Assembly: GCA_003075315.1 (NCBI GenBank)
Contig: QDFQ01000002.1
Span: forward strand, 22,820 to 86,819
Origin: Arthrobacter sp. TPD3018
Lineage (GTDB): Bacteria; Pseudomonadota; Alphaproteobacteria; Sphingomonadales; Sphingomonadaceae
Reading direction: 5' to 3'
Length of the DNA: 64,000 bases
This document shows positions 21,716 through 31,557 of the stretch, one piece after another; the stretch's first letter is position 1, and the number at the start of each line of letters is the position of its first letter. The notes under the pieces are model-generated. The model saw only the letters and a program-made list of their open reading frames with translations. It was not told the origin of the DNA and made no database searches. Position numbers and translations under genes: made by a program.

Positions 21716-23605
21716 TCACGCCGCCTGCGCGATCTCGTCCCGTTCCGCCGCGCGCAGCGTCAGCACCGCCGTCGCGCCCAGTCCCTTGCCCTCGCTTTCG
21801 AGGCGCAGGCTGCCCTCCATCGCGGTCATCGAATTAGCGCACCAATGCAGGCCGAGCCCGCCCGATTTGTGGGCGCGGGTCGAAAAGCCGCGCTGGAACA
21901 GCGTCGCACCCGTCGCCGCGTCGAAGCCCTCGCCATCGTCGCGAATGCGCACAACGACCTGATCGTCCTCCTCGTCGATCGTCACGCCGATCGACCCGCT
22001 CTGCCGTCCGGTCGCCGCGATCGATTCGGCGGCATTGCCCAGCAGGTTGCCGATCACCTGGCTTAGGATCACGCGGTTCGCCAAGGCCAGATGCGCCTCC
22101 GCCGGGAAGCTGAACGCGATCGACGCGCTGTCCGAATAGCGTGCGATGGCCGCGTTGCGTGCGACGATCTCGCTGAGGTCGCAGCGTTCCAGGCTGGGGC
22201 GTTCATGCGCCTGCTTCTGCTGCTGGCCGATGATCTCCAGCACGTGCGCCATCGCCTCGCGCCCCACCTCCAGCTCGCGGCGCATCGCCTCGCGGCTCGC
22301 CAGCTTGGCGGCGAAGGCGGCCTGTACGAAGGCGGCCAGCTTGGCACGGCGCTCCGCCGGCAGATCGTCACGCGCGAGTTCGGTGATCGCCCGTTCCAGC
22401 GTCGCGCGGTCGATCGGGGGCGCCTGGGCGATGCCTTGGCTCAGGATCGTGCTGATCGGATTGAGCGCGTTACGCACGTTGTGCATCACCGCGACTGCGC
22501 TCTCGCTGCGCCCCAGCGCGAAGCTCTGCACCTCGATCTGCTCGCGCAGGTCTTTCAGCTGCGACAGCATCGCGTTGAGGCTACGGCCCAACGAGCCGAA
22601 CTCGTCGCGGCGCCCGTCGTCCTTGAACAGTGCCATCGAACCCGACGCGCGTACCCGCTGCATATGTCGCTCGACGCGCAGCAGCGGTGCCAGCACCAGC
22701 CGCGCGATGACGCGGCGCAGGACGAGCAGCACGATCAGCAGCAGCAATGTCGATCCGGCGATGGCGAGCAGCAGCATCCGCCGCCCCAGCAGCGACACGT
22801 CGCGCACGACATGGAATCGTGCCGCGGCGACGGCATGGCCATCGACGCCCGCGATCGGCACGGCGATCGCCATCGTGCGCTTGCCCGGCGTGACCATCGG
22901 CGCATCGCCCAGCCCGGACCGGTCGATGCGCGCATCGAGCCGGATCAAATCGGACAGCTGGCGCGACGTCACCTGCCGCGCCATCAGCACATAGCCGCGC
23001 GGCGTTCCGGTGCCGTCGGATCGCCGCACCTGCGCCACACCGATCGCCGCGACCACTGGCCCCAGCCGCGCATAGAAATGCCCGGAGTTGTTCCGTGCGA
23101 TCACCTTGGCGAGATCGGCATGCGTCGCGAGTTGCACCAGCGCCGCGCGCAACCGCGCCCGCTCACGTCCGCTGGCGGAATCGAGCCAGCGCGCGATGCG
23201 CAGCGTTCCCTCTGGCGTCACATAGGCCATGCCCTGCACGCCGAGATTGGTCATCGCCAGCGGCGAGAAGCTGTCGCGTTCGAACGTCGCCGCCGCAGGC
23301 GATCCCGCCGGCGTCGCCATGTAATCGTAGCTCTGCGTCCAGTCGCCATAGTCGCGGACCGCGTTTTCGACCTTGGCCGCATATTCGCCCAGCGCCGCCT
23401 GCGTCCGCTCGACATGGCCGGCGATCGCCTTGGCTTCCAGCGCCGAGAAGCTCGGCGTGATGACGCTGGCGAGCAGCAGGGTGATCCCCAACGCGCCAGC
23501 GACGCCGACCGCGGTCAGGATCAGCACCAGCTTGGCACCGAGCGATGCGGGGCCGATCGGCCGCCGGCGCCCGAAAGGCCACCGGGTCCGTAGCGCCGGG
23601 ATCAT
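21716..23605 (-). CDS. Membrane sensor histidine kinase with CHASE4-like sensor
   Basis: 629 residues. Transmembrane helices lie near residues 22-50 and 276-300; between them is a large extracytoplasmic domain with DYGDWTQSYDY and PEGTLRIARWLD, typical of CHASE4. A HAMP region follows (about 300-355), then an H-box with His375 in VMHNVRNALNPI, an N-box (NLLGNAAES) and a G-box (DDGEGFD, GGLGLHWCANSM). The HNVRNALNPI H-box is a variant form. Its start overlaps the stop of the REC-GGDEF-EAL gene by four bases (ATGA). That protein has the REC domain and is the likely phosphorylation target, linking an envelope signal to c-di-GMP. Confidence 0.88.
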   Translation of the reverse strand: MIPALRTRWPFGRRRPIGPASLGAKLVLILTAVGVAGALGITLLLASVITPSFSALEAKAIAGHVERTQAALGEYAAKVENAVRDYGDWTQSYDYMATPAGSPAAATFERDSFSPLAMTNLGVQGMAYVTPEGTLRIARWLDSASGRERARLRAALVQLATHADLAKVIARNNSGHFYARLGPVVAAIGVAQVRRSDGTGTPRGYVLMARQVTSRQLSDLIRLDARIDRSGLGDAPMVTPGKRTMAIAVPIAGVDGHAVAAARFHVVRDVSLLGRRMLLLAIAGSTLLLLIVLLVLRRVIARLVLAPLLRVERHMQRVRASGSMALFKDDGRRDEFGSLGRSLNAMLSQLKDLREQIEVQSFALGRSESAVAVMHNVRNALNPISTILSQGIAQAPPIDRATLERAITELARDDLPAERRAKLAAFVQAAFAAKLASREAMRRELEVGREAMAHVLEIIGQQQKQAHERPSLERCDLSEIVARNAAIARYSDSASIAFSFPAEAHLALANRVILSQVIGNLLGNAAESIAATGRQSGSIGVTIDEEDDQVVVRIRDDGEGFDAATGATLFQRGFSTRAHKSGGLGLHWCANSMTAMEGSLRLESEGKGLGATAVLTLRAAERDEIAQAA

Positions 23606-25506
23606 CCGTGCGTGCCCGTGGCGGCTCCGGCTTCGACCAGGTCCTGGTTGAGGAACCGCTGCTCAGCCAACGCCAGCGCCGCATCGGGCGCGACCGGCCG
23701 CGAGAAGAAATAGCCCTGCAAATGGCTGGCCCCCGCGAGCCGCAGCGCCTGCACCTGCGCCTCCGTCTCGACGCCCTCGGCGATCACTTCCAGCCCTAAC
23801 GCACGACCCAGGTGGATGATCGAATGGACGATCGCAGCACTCTCGCGCTCGCGGCCCATGCCGTCGATGAAGCTGCGATCGATCTTGAGGCTGTCGAGCG
23901 CGAATTTCCGAATATTGTAGAGCGAGGAATAGCCGGTGCCGAAATCGTCCAGAGCGATGCGGAATCCCATCTGGCGCAGCTTGTAGAGCGTTTCGGCGGC
24001 GCGTTCGGCATCGTCGAAGATCGCGGTCTCGGTGATCTCGATCTGCACGCGGTTCGGCGTCACCCCGGCGCGCTGCACCGCTTCCATGATGTGGCCGACG
24101 AAATTGTGGCGGCGGAACTGGCGGGGCGAGAAGTTGACCGAGACATATTGGCCGGGGAAACGCGTCACCATTCCGAGCGCGGTGTCGAGGATCCAGTCGC
24201 CCAGTTCGTGGATGACGTTCGATTCCTCGGCGATCGGGATGAAGGTCGCCGGGCTGATCGGCCCATATTCCTGCGTGTTCCAGCGGACCAGCGCCTCGAA
24301 GCCTGTCACCTCCAGCTGGTTGCGCGCCACGATCGGCTGATAGACGAGGCTCAGTTCGTTGCGCTCGATCGCCTGGCCCAGGCCATGCTCGATGCGGCGG
24401 CGGAAGCGGATGCCTTCGTCCATGCTTTCATCGAACAGGCGGGTCACGCCGCGGCCGGCGCGCTTGGCATCGTTGAGCGCGAGGTCGGCGCGGCGGAGCG
24501 CGTCGATGGGATCGCACATACCCGCGCCCTCGACCACGACGAGGCCGGCGGAGGCGCCGCTCTGCACCGAATTGCCGAATACCTGATGCGTGCCGGCACA
24601 GGCCGCGACGATGCGGTCGCAGGCCATGACCGCCGCCTCGTCACCCGGCGCATCGAACAGCACGCCGAATTCGTCGCCACCCAGACGCGCAACGATCGCC
24701 CCCTCGGGCGCCTGGGCATGGAGGATGCTGCACACTTCACGGATCAGCGCGTCGCCGGCGAGGTGTCCCAACGTGTCGTTGACGATCTTGAACCGGTCGA
24801 GATCGAACATCGCGGTCGCGAAAAGGCCCGGCCGCTTGGCGCGATCACCCAGCGCGCGCAGGAAGGCGAGACGGTTGGGCGCATCGGTCAGCGAATCGTG
24901 AGTCGCCATGTGGATCGCGCGGCTTTCGTTCGCGGCAAGCTCGGCACTCTGCTCTTCCAGCTGGACGATCTGCGCAGCGAGCTGCGCCCGGGCGACGGCG
25001 AGCTCGCGATCGACCTGCCAGCGATGCGCCAGCGCGGTCGCGGTCTGGACGATCTCCGCCACTTCGAACGGCTTGGCGATGTAGAAGATCTTGTCGGCCG
25101 GTCCTGCGACCTTGCTGATCTCGATCGGCGAAAAGTCGGAGAAGCCGGTGACGATGCACAGGTTGATTTCGGGATCGAGCGCGCGGATGCGGCGTGCGGT
25201 TTCGCGGCCGTCGATGCCCGGCGGCATACGCACGTCGATGAACGCGACCGCATAGGGCGTCCCCGCCGCCAGCGCCGCCTCCACCGCCGCGACCGCATCG
25301 AGGCCCTGATGGCAATGCGTCAGGTCGAAGCTGTCGTCCGCCGCCGTATCCGCCGCCGGCGCGTCGTCGCCGAACAGCTCCGCCGCCATCGCGTCGAGCG
25401 CATTCTCCGCAGCACCGCGCTGCACCGCAAAGCAGCGGGCATAGCTGTCGTGCATAGCTGGCTCGTCATCGACGATCAGCAGGCGCTTCGAAACGGCGGC
25501 GGTCAT
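23602..25506 (-). CDS. Response regulator with GGDEF and EAL domains
   Basis: 634 residues. Domains: REC (about 8-155, phospho-acceptor Asp91 in AFIDVRMPPG, Lys in IAKPF), a short coiled linker (about 165-200), GGDEF (intact motif GGDEF at 276-280) and EAL (EAL at 404-406, with NFSPRQFRR, ALDDFGTGYSS and EGVETEAQ). Both c-di-GMP synthesis and hydrolysis motifs are intact, so net activity is unclear. Start ATG at 25506 is preferred over a TTG three codons earlier because GAGGGAAG is nine bases upstream. Coupled to the histidine kinase gene downstream. Confidence 0.9.
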   Translation of the reverse strand: MTAAVSKRLLIVDDEPAMHDSYARCFAVQRGAAENALDAMAAELFGDDAPAADTAADDSFDLTHCHQGLDAVAAVEAALAAGTPYAVAFIDVRMPPGIDGRETARRIRALDPEINLCIVTGFSDFSPIEISKVAGPADKIFYIAKPFEVAEIVQTATALAHRWQVDRELAVARAQLAAQIVQLEEQSAELAANESRAIHMATHDSLTDAPNRLAFLRALGDRAKRPGLFATAMFDLDRFKIVNDTLGHLAGDALIREVCSILHAQAPEGAIVARLGGDEFGVLFDAPGDEAAVMACDRIVAACAGTHQVFGNSVQSGASAGLVVVEGAGMCDPIDALRRADLALNDAKRAGRGVTRLFDESMDEGIRFRRRIEHGLGQAIERNELSLVYQPIVARNQLEVTGFEALVRWNTQEYGPISPATFIPIAEESNVIHELGDWILDTALGMVTRFPGQYVSVNFSPRQFRRHNFVGHIMEAVQRAGVTPNRVQIEITETAIFDDAERAAETLYKLRQMGFRIALDDFGTGYSSLYNIRKFALDSLKIDRSFIDGMGRERESAAIVHSIIHLGRALGLEVIAEGVETEAQVQALRLAGASHLQGYFFSRPVAPDAALALAEQRFLNQDLVEAGAATGTHG

Positions 25507-25554
25507 CGGCAGCAACTTCCCTCTTATGGTTGACGAGGGAGTAAGCAGATGCGG

Positions 25555-26487
25555 TTAAGGCGTCGTAAACGCCCCCGCCAACGCGTCCGCGCCCATGCGC
25601 TCGGCCAGCGCCTGTTCGCCGAGCACGATCGCGCCGAGCGGCCCGGCGTTGCCCCCCAGTGCGGGCGGCACGATGAACGCGGGTTCGGCGATCTCGGTCA
25701 GCGCGATATAGCCGGCGAGGCTCTGCACCATCGCGTCGCGGACGCGCGGGAACAGATGATCGTTACCGACCATCACGCCGCCGCCCATCACGATCCGCCG
25801 CGGCACGCCGGTCATCACCAGCGTGTGGCACAATTGGCCCAGGACATGCGCAACGGGTTCCCACACCGGATGGTCCGCGGGAATGTCTTCCCCCTTGCAA
25901 CCAGCGCGAGCGCCGATCGCGGGGCCGGCGGCCAGGCCCTCCAGGCAGCTGCCGTGGAACGGGCAGATGCCCATCCAATCGTCGCCCGGCATGCGCTGCG
26001 GCCGGATATGGCCGAATTCGCTATGGGTCAGGCCGTCGACCGGCTTGCCGCCCGCAATCAGTCCGACGCCGATGCCCGTGCCGACGGTGACATAGGCGAT
26101 ATCGGGCAGGCCCTTCGCCGCGCCCCAGCGCGCCTCGGCCAGCGCCGCGCCGACCACATCGGTGTGGAAGCCGGTCGGCACTTGATACCGTGCGGACAGA
26201 CGGCCCGCAACGTCGGTGCCCGCCCAATGCGGCTTGGGCGTCGAGGTGACATGACCGTAATCGGCGGCATGCCGGTCGATCGAAATGGGCCCGAAGCTCG
26301 CGATGCCCAGCGCCTCGAACCCACCCCAGCCGTCCAGCACGGCCTCAACCGCCGCCAGCGCCTCGTCGGGCCGGGTCGTCGGGATCTGCACGCGGTCCTG
26401 AATATCGTCCGGTCCACGCGCGAGGATGCAGACGATCTTCGTGCCCCCCAATTCGATGCCGGCAACCAACGGGGGCACACGGTCCAT
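25555..26487 (-). CDS. ROK family sugar kinase, probably fructokinase
   Basis: 310 residues. The N-terminal ATP motif GIELGGTKIVC, sugar-site segments ASFGPISI and EFGHI and the central VTVGTGIGVGLIAGG identify a ROK kinase. The Cys/His cluster HIRPQRMPGDDWMGICPFHGSCLEG fits the zinc-binding motif of bacterial ROK fructokinases. It lies 51 bp after glmS, and fructose-6-phosphate is the GlmS substrate, so fructose phosphorylation is a sensible inference. Start ATG at 26487 is preferred over one six codons upstream because GGGATG precedes it. Confidence 0.85.
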   Translation of the reverse strand: MDRVPPLVAGIELGGTKIVCILARGPDDIQDRVQIPTTRPDEALAAVEAVLDGWGGFEALGIASFGPISIDRHAADYGHVTSTPKPHWAGTDVAGRLSARYQVPTGFHTDVVGAALAEARWGAAKGLPDIAYVTVGTGIGVGLIAGGKPVDGLTHSEFGHIRPQRMPGDDWMGICPFHGSCLEGLAAGPAIGARAGCKGEDIPADHPVWEPVAHVLGQLCHTLVMTGVPRRIVMGGGVMVGNDHLFPRVRDAMVQSLAGYIALTEIAEPAFIVPPALGGNAGPLGAIVLGEQALAERMGADALAGAFTTP

Positions 26488-26538
26488 TCTGTCATCCCAT
26501 CCCATAGAAACAGCGCAACGATCGCGCGGGCCCCGCGC

Positions 26539-28362
26539 TTATTCCACCGTCACCGATTTGGCGAGGTTGCGCGGCTGGTCGACGTCGGTGCCCTTCGCCA
26601 CCGCGACGTGATAGGCGAGCAGCTGGACCGGCACCGCATAGACCAGCGGGGCAATGAGCGGATGGACCTTGGGCATCGTGATCGTCGCGACGCAATTCTC
26701 GCCCGCCGCCTGGATGCCGTCATAGTCGCTGATCAGCACGACCTTACCGCCGCGCGCCTGCACTTCCTGCATGTTGCTGACGGTCTTTTCGAACAGCGGA
26801 CCCGACGGCGCGATGACGATGACGGGGACGTTTTCGTCGATCAGCGCGATCGGCCCGTGCTTCATCTCGCCTGCGGCGTAGCCTTCGGCGTGGATGTAGC
26901 TGATCTCCTTCAGCTTCAGCGCGCCCTCCAGCGCCAGCGGATAATCGGTGCCGCGCCCCAGATACAGCACGTCGCGCGCTGCGGCGACGACGCCCGCCAT
27001 TTCCTGAATCGATTCGTCATAGGCGAGCGCGGCGTTGAGCGCCGCCGGCGTCTCGGCGAGATGCTTGACGATCTCGCGCTCCTCACCGTCCTTGAACTTG
27101 CCCTTGGCGCGGGCAAGGTTCGCGGCGAGTGCGGCGAGCACTGCGAGCTGGCAGGTAAACGCCTTAGTCGATGCGACGCCGATCTCCGGCCCCGCGTGCG
27201 TCGGCAGCAGCAGGTCCGCCTCGCGCGCCATGCTGCTGGTCGGCACGTTGACCACCGCGGCGATCGTCTGCCCTTCCGACTTGGCGTGGCGCAGCGCGGC
27301 GAGCGTGTCCGCCGTCTCGCCCGACTGGCTGATGACGATCATCAGGCCGCCCGGCTCCATCACCGGCGCGCGGTACCGGAACTCCGACGCGACATCCAAG
27401 TCGACGGGCACGCGCGCGAACTGTTCGAACCAATATTTGGCCACCATGCCGGCGTAGAAGCTGGTGCCGCAGGCGACGATCGTCACACGTTTGATGCCCG
27501 CGAGGTCGAAGTCGGGGATCGGCAGCGTCACGCGATCCTCCATCCGCTGCAGATACGAGCGCAGCGTCTGGGCGACGACGATCGGTTGTTCGTAGATCTC
27601 CTTCAGCATGTAATGGCGGTGATTGCCCTTGCTGATGAGTTCGCCGGTGACGCCCGAGATGGTGATCGGCCGCTCGACGGGATGGTTGTCGCGGTCATAG
27701 ACCTGCGCGCCCTCGGTCGTGCACACGACCCAGTCGCCCTCGTCCAGATAGGCGATGCGCTGCGTCAGCGGGGCGAGCGCCAGCGCGTCCGACCCGAGAT
27801 AGGTTTCGCCCTCGCCATAGCCCACGACCAGCGGCGAGCCGAGGCGCGCGCCGATCAGCATGTCGGGATGCTTGCGGAACAAGATGGCGAGCGCGAACGC
27901 GCCGTGCAGGCGCGGCAGCACCTCGCGCACCGCGCCGACGGGGTCGAGGCCGGCTTCCACCTTCTCGCTCACCAGATGCGCGACGACTTCGGTATCGGTC
28001 TCGCTGGTGAACACGCGGCCGCGCGCGATCAGTTCGTCGCGCAGTGCCTTGAAGTTCTCGATGATGCCATTGTGGACCACCGCGACCTCGTCGGTCGCAT
28101 GCGGGTGGGCGTTGTTGGTGGTCGGGCCGCCGTGCGTCGCCCAGCGGGTGTGGGCGATGCCGGTCGTGCCGGGCAGCGGCGCGGCGGCGAGTTCCTTGGC
28201 GAGGTTGACCAGCTTGCCGCTGGCGCGGCGCCGCTCGATCTGCCCGTCGTGATCGGTGGCGATACCCGCCGAATCGTAGCCGCGATATTCCAGCCGCTTC
28301 AAACCATCGAGCAGACGGTCGGCGACATCCTCAGCGCCGACGATTCCAACGATTCCGCACAT
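26539..28362 (-). CDS. glmS: Glutamine-fructose-6-phosphate aminotransferase (isomerizing)
   Basis: 607 residues. It makes glucosamine-6-phosphate from fructose-6-phosphate and glutamine, the first step to UDP-GlcNAc. N-terminal nucleophile domain starts MCGIVGIVG (Cys after Met); two SIS domains follow (TIVACGTSFYAGMVAKYWFE and VLYLGRGTDYPLALEGALKLKEISYIHAEGYAAGEMKHGP); the C terminus ends NLAKSVTVE. It starts directly after the glmU stop, so the two consecutive UDP-GlcNAc pathway genes form an operon. Confidence 0.98.
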   Translation of the reverse strand: MCGIVGIVGAEDVADRLLDGLKRLEYRGYDSAGIATDHDGQIERRRASGKLVNLAKELAAAPLPGTTGIAHTRWATHGGPTTNNAHPHATDEVAVVHNGIIENFKALRDELIARGRVFTSETDTEVVAHLVSEKVEAGLDPVGAVREVLPRLHGAFALAILFRKHPDMLIGARLGSPLVVGYGEGETYLGSDALALAPLTQRIAYLDEGDWVVCTTEGAQVYDRDNHPVERPITISGVTGELISKGNHRHYMLKEIYEQPIVVAQTLRSYLQRMEDRVTLPIPDFDLAGIKRVTIVACGTSFYAGMVAKYWFEQFARVPVDLDVASEFRYRAPVMEPGGLMIVISQSGETADTLAALRHAKSEGQTIAAVVNVPTSSMAREADLLLPTHAGPEIGVASTKAFTCQLAVLAALAANLARAKGKFKDGEEREIVKHLAETPAALNAALAYDESIQEMAGVVAAARDVLYLGRGTDYPLALEGALKLKEISYIHAEGYAAGEMKHGPIALIDENVPVIVIAPSGPLFEKTVSNMQEVQARGGKVVLISDYDGIQAAGENCVATITMPKVHPLIAPLVYAVPVQLLAYHVAVAKGTDVDQPRNLAKSVTVE

Positions 28363-29715
28363 TTACTTCGCTTCCTTCTTGGCGCGCATCATCGCGCGGA
28401 ATTGGGTGGCCCAGCCGGGTTTGGCAATCTGCGGCGGCCGGACGAGCGCGAGCGCGCCAGCCTCGACATCCTTGGTCAGCACCGATCCGGCCGCGACGAT
28501 CGCGCCGTCACCGACCGATACCGGCGCGACCAGCGCCGAGTTCGAACCGATGAAGGCATCCGCGCCGATCTGCGTCTTATACTTGAAGAAGCCATCGTAA
28601 TTGCAGGTGATCGTACCGGCACCGATATTGGCGTTCGCCCCCACATCGGCATCGCCGATATAGGACAGGTGGTTGACCTTGGCGCCCTTGCCGATCTTCG
28701 CCTTCTTTACCTCGACGAAATTGCCGACCTTCGCCTTTTCGGCAAGGTCCGCGCCCGGGCGCAGGCGGGCATAGGGGCCAACATCGGCCTTGGCGCCGAC
28801 CTTGGCGCCCTCGAGGTGGCTGAACGCGCGGATCGTCGCGCCGTCGGCGATGGAGACGCCGGGGCCGAAGACCACGTTGGGCTCGATCACGACGTCGCGG
28901 CCGATCTGCGTGTCATGGCTGAACCACACCGTATCCGGCGCGATCAGCGTCGCGCCGTCGGCCATCGCCTGATTGCGGCGCGCGGCCTGCCAGCCCGCTT
29001 CGACCGCGGCGAGCTCGGCGCGGCTGTTGACGCCGGCGACCTCGTCCTCGCCGGTTTCGATCACCACCGCGCGACCGCCTTCGGCCACGGCGAGCGTGAC
29101 GATATCGGGCAAATAATATTCGCCCGCGGCATTGTCATTGCCAACCGCTTCCAGCAACCGCCACAGATCGCGCGTGCGCACCGCGGTGACGCCCGAATTG
29201 CACAGGTCGACCGCGCGCTCTTCGGGCGAAGCGTCCTTGAACTCGACCATCTTGGCGATCGTGCCGTCCGCATCCGCAATGATCCGGCCATAGGCACGCG
29301 CATCGGCCGGGCGGAAGCCGAGCACCGCGATCGTCGGCGCATCCTCCGCCTGCAGCCGCGCGGCGAGCCGCGCCACCGTCTCGGTTGCCAGCAAGGGCGT
29401 GTCGCCGAAGCAGACGATTGCGACCCCGTCGAAATCGCTGAGCGCGTCCTTCGCCTGCAATGCCGCATGCGCGGTACCCAGCTGCTCGCGCTGCCACGCG
29501 ATCTCGACCCCCGTGGCGGCGACCGCCGCTTCGACCTGCTCGCCGCTCGCGCCGACCACGACGACACGATGCGTCGCGCCGGCCTGGTTCAGACTGTCGA
29601 TCAGATGGATCAGCATCGGCCGCCCGGCGATCGGGTGCAGCACCTTGTGCAGATCGGACTTCATGCGCGTACCCTTGCCCGCGGCAAGGATGATGACGGC
29701 GAGAGGACTGGTCAT
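28363..29715 (-). CDS. glmU: Bifunctional GlcN-1-P acetyltransferase / GlcNAc-1-P uridyltransferase
   Basis: 450 residues. N-terminal pyrophosphorylase domain with LAAGKGTRMKS near residue 10 and a C-terminal left-handed beta-helix acetyltransferase domain with hexapeptide repeats and CNYDGFFKYKTQIG. It makes UDP-GlcNAc for peptidoglycan and LPS. Start ATG at 29715 gives the family N terminus MTSPLAVIILAAGKG; the open frame extends 17 codons upstream. Divergent from gph with a 62-bp gap. Confidence 0.98.
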   Translation of the reverse strand: MTSPLAVIILAAGKGTRMKSDLHKVLHPIAGRPMLIHLIDSLNQAGATHRVVVVGASGEQVEAAVAATGVEIAWQREQLGTAHAALQAKDALSDFDGVAIVCFGDTPLLATETVARLAARLQAEDAPTIAVLGFRPADARAYGRIIADADGTIAKMVEFKDASPEERAVDLCNSGVTAVRTRDLWRLLEAVGNDNAAGEYYLPDIVTLAVAEGGRAVVIETGEDEVAGVNSRAELAAVEAGWQAARRNQAMADGATLIAPDTVWFSHDTQIGRDVVIEPNVVFGPGVSIADGATIRAFSHLEGAKVGAKADVGPYARLRPGADLAEKAKVGNFVEVKKAKIGKGAKVNHLSYIGDADVGANANIGAGTITCNYDGFFKYKTQIGADAFIGSNSALVAPVSVGDGAIVAAGSVLTKDVEAGALALVRPPQIAKPGWATQFRAMMRAKKEAK

Positions 29716-29777
29716 GGCGACGTCGCCTGCCACGGAAGACTTGCCATTTCCATAGGGAGACGTCACCGGCGCGGGTT

Positions 29778-30470
29778 ATGACGGGAATTTCATCGCACGA
29801 TCCAGTATTCGACATCGTCGGGTTCGACCTGGACGGCACGTTGCTCGACACGAGCGGCGATCTGACTGCCGCGGTCAATCACGCACTGGCGTCGATCGAC
29901 CGACCGCTGCTGACCGTCGAGCAGGTGAAGCCGATGATCGGTGGCGGCGCGCGGCATATGCTGGCGCAGGGGCTTGCCGCGACCGGTGGCTGCGACGATG
30001 TGACACTCGACGTGCTGCATCGGCGGCTGCTCGACCATTATGAAGCGAACATCGCGGTATTGACGCGGCCCTATCCCGGCACGCTCGACACGCTCGACCT
30101 GTTGGCGGCGCGCGGCGTGCGGATCGCCGTCGTCACCAACAAACTGGAATCGCTCGCGCGCAAGGTGATCGACGCGCTCGACCTGACGCGGCGCTTCGCA
30201 TGCATCATCGGCGGCGACACGATGGGCCCGGGCAACGGCAAGCCCAGCCCCAAGCCGATCTACGAAATGCTGGCCCGCTGCGGCGGGGGGACGGCGGCAT
30301 TCGTCGGCGATTCGATCTTCGACGTGCAGGCGGGCCATGCGGCGGGCCTGCCGACGGTGGCGTGCTCGTTCGGCTTCCTGATGCAGCCGGTCGAGGAGCT
30401 GGGCGCGGACGCGATCATCGACGGCTATGACGAATTGATCCCGACGCTGGAGCGGCTGGCGACGCGTTAG
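29778..30470 (+). CDS. gph: Phosphoglycolate phosphatase, HAD family
   Basis: 230 residues. HAD motif I FDLDGTLLD (Asp17 and Asp19), motif II VVTNK, and motif III/IV region KPSPKPIYEML and FVGDSIFDVQAG identify a Gph-like phosphatase that removes phosphate from 2-phosphoglycolate. A helical cap domain lies after motif I. Substrate is assigned by resemblance; related HAD enzymes are possible. Confidence 0.82.
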   Translation: MTGISSHDPVFDIVGFDLDGTLLDTSGDLTAAVNHALASIDRPLLTVEQVKPMIGGGARHMLAQGLAATGGCDDVTLDVLHRRLLDHYEANIAVLTRPYPGTLDTLDLLAARGVRIAVVTNKLESLARKVIDALDLTRRFACIIGGDTMGPGNGKPSPKPIYEMLARCGGGTAAFVGDSIFDVQAGHAAGLPTVACSFGFLMQPVEELGADAIIDGYDELIPTLERLATR

Positions 30471-30482
30471 CCCCCTATTCTT

Positions 30483-30511
30483 CGTCACCCGGCACAGGTC
30501 CGGGGTGACGG
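30483..30511. repeat. Short copy of the intergenic palindrome (family A)
   Basis: CGTCACCC and GGGGTGACGG arms around CACAGGTC, between the convergent ends of gph and the nucleotidyltransferase gene. It matches the outer arms of the longer repeats at 34589 and 35928. It may act as a bidirectional terminator. Confidence 0.6.
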
Positions 30512-30522
30512 CGTGGGTGGGG

Positions 30523-31557
30523 CTAAGCTCGCGCGCCCCTACGCCACTTGATCCACAGATGCCGCGCCAGCATCGCCGGCGGCATGCGCAGCCAGTGCGA
30601 GCGGACGTAGAACGCCAGCCGCGTCACCGGACGGATCGGTCGCCCCCAGTCGTCCCGGGCCAGCAGGCGGCGGCGGAACAGGCGGTCGCTCCACCGCGGC
30701 GCCAGGCGGATACGGCCCGAACTCTCGTAAGCGCGCACCTGCGTGCCGAACAGTTGCTGCGACAGCCGCAGCGCGCGCACCACCGCATCGTGCAGGCCAT
30801 GGCGCCCGGCCTCCTCGACCAGCGTCAGGCCGAAACCCGCATCCCCCTCCGCCGCCTCGCCATACAGGCAATGGATATCCCACAGGTTGCGCAGGCCGCC
30901 CGCCAGATCGCCGTCGGCGAGCAGATGCGCCGCCGCATGGACGATCATCGCCGCCGGCGACAGCACCGACAGCCCGTTGCCCAGCGGCACCGCATCCGCG
31001 ATCAGCGTTGCCACGTCGGGCCGCACCCGCGCGGTCAGCGGCAGGATCGTATGATGCACGTCGATCATCCGGTCGCGCTCGGCATGGATCAGCGGCGGCA
31101 ATTCGTGCATCCAGCGCCGATAATAAGCGTCGTCGTACGGATCGGGCTTCACCCATTCCCAGCCCGCCGCGATCAGCGCCGCCTCGACGGCATCCAGCGC
31201 CTCGCGCGGCACCAGGATATCGAGGTCGCCGATCGACCGCCCCTGCCCCGCCGACAAGCCCGCCGCGACGAAGGCCGTCCCCTTCAGCAGCACGACCGGC
31301 ACGCCGAGCGGCGCCAGCGCCCGCCGCGCCATCTCCGCCTCCCACAAGGCCGTCCGCCGCGCATTTTCGGCCGCAGCGCGCGCATCGCTCAGCAGCAGCG
31401 CGACGTCCTCTGGCAACGGCAGGCCGTGCAGCCGCCACGCGAGCGTGCCCAGCAATTGCTCCGCGCGCGCCATGGTGACGAGGCCCGCCCAATCGGTGTC
31501 GAGCGCCAGACTGGTCGGATCGGCGAGCGCGCGGGCGAGGATCAGAGCGTCCGCCAC
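30523..31557 (-). CDS. Nucleotidyltransferase-like protein of the HprK/PqqD cluster
   Basis: 344 residues. The block GRSIGDLDILVPREALDAVE carries the GS/GDxD pattern of the nucleotidyltransferase fold (NTP_transf_5-like), preceded by VPVVLLKGTAFVAAG. The start is a GTG at 31557, inside the end of the HprK-like gene (16-bp overlap) with GGAGG in front; the open frame further upstream only shadows that gene. Last gene of a four-gene operon. Substrate and role unknown. Confidence 0.8.
   Translation of the reverse strand: MADALILARALADPTSLALDTDWAGLVTMARAEQLLGTLAWRLHGLPLPEDVALLLSDARAAAENARRTALWEAEMARRALAPLGVPVVLLKGTAFVAAGLSAGQGRSIGDLDILVPREALDAVEAALIAAGWEWVKPDPYDDAYYRRWMHELPPLIHAERDRMIDVHHTILPLTARVRPDVATLIADAVPLGNGLSVLSPAAMIVHAAAHLLADGDLAGGLRNLWDIHCLYGEAAEGDAGFGLTLVEEAGRHGLHDAVVRALRLSQQLFGTQVRAYESSGRIRLAPRWSDRLFRRRLLARDDWGRPIRPVTRLAFYVRSHWLRMPPAMLARHLWIKWRRGARA

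Noticed and set aside
25549-29781. Very long plus-strand open frame (1410 codons) opposite ROK, glmS and glmU
   Set aside because: It is the complement of well-recognised genes, a usual artefact of high GC; composition is His/Arg/Asp-rich with no domain.
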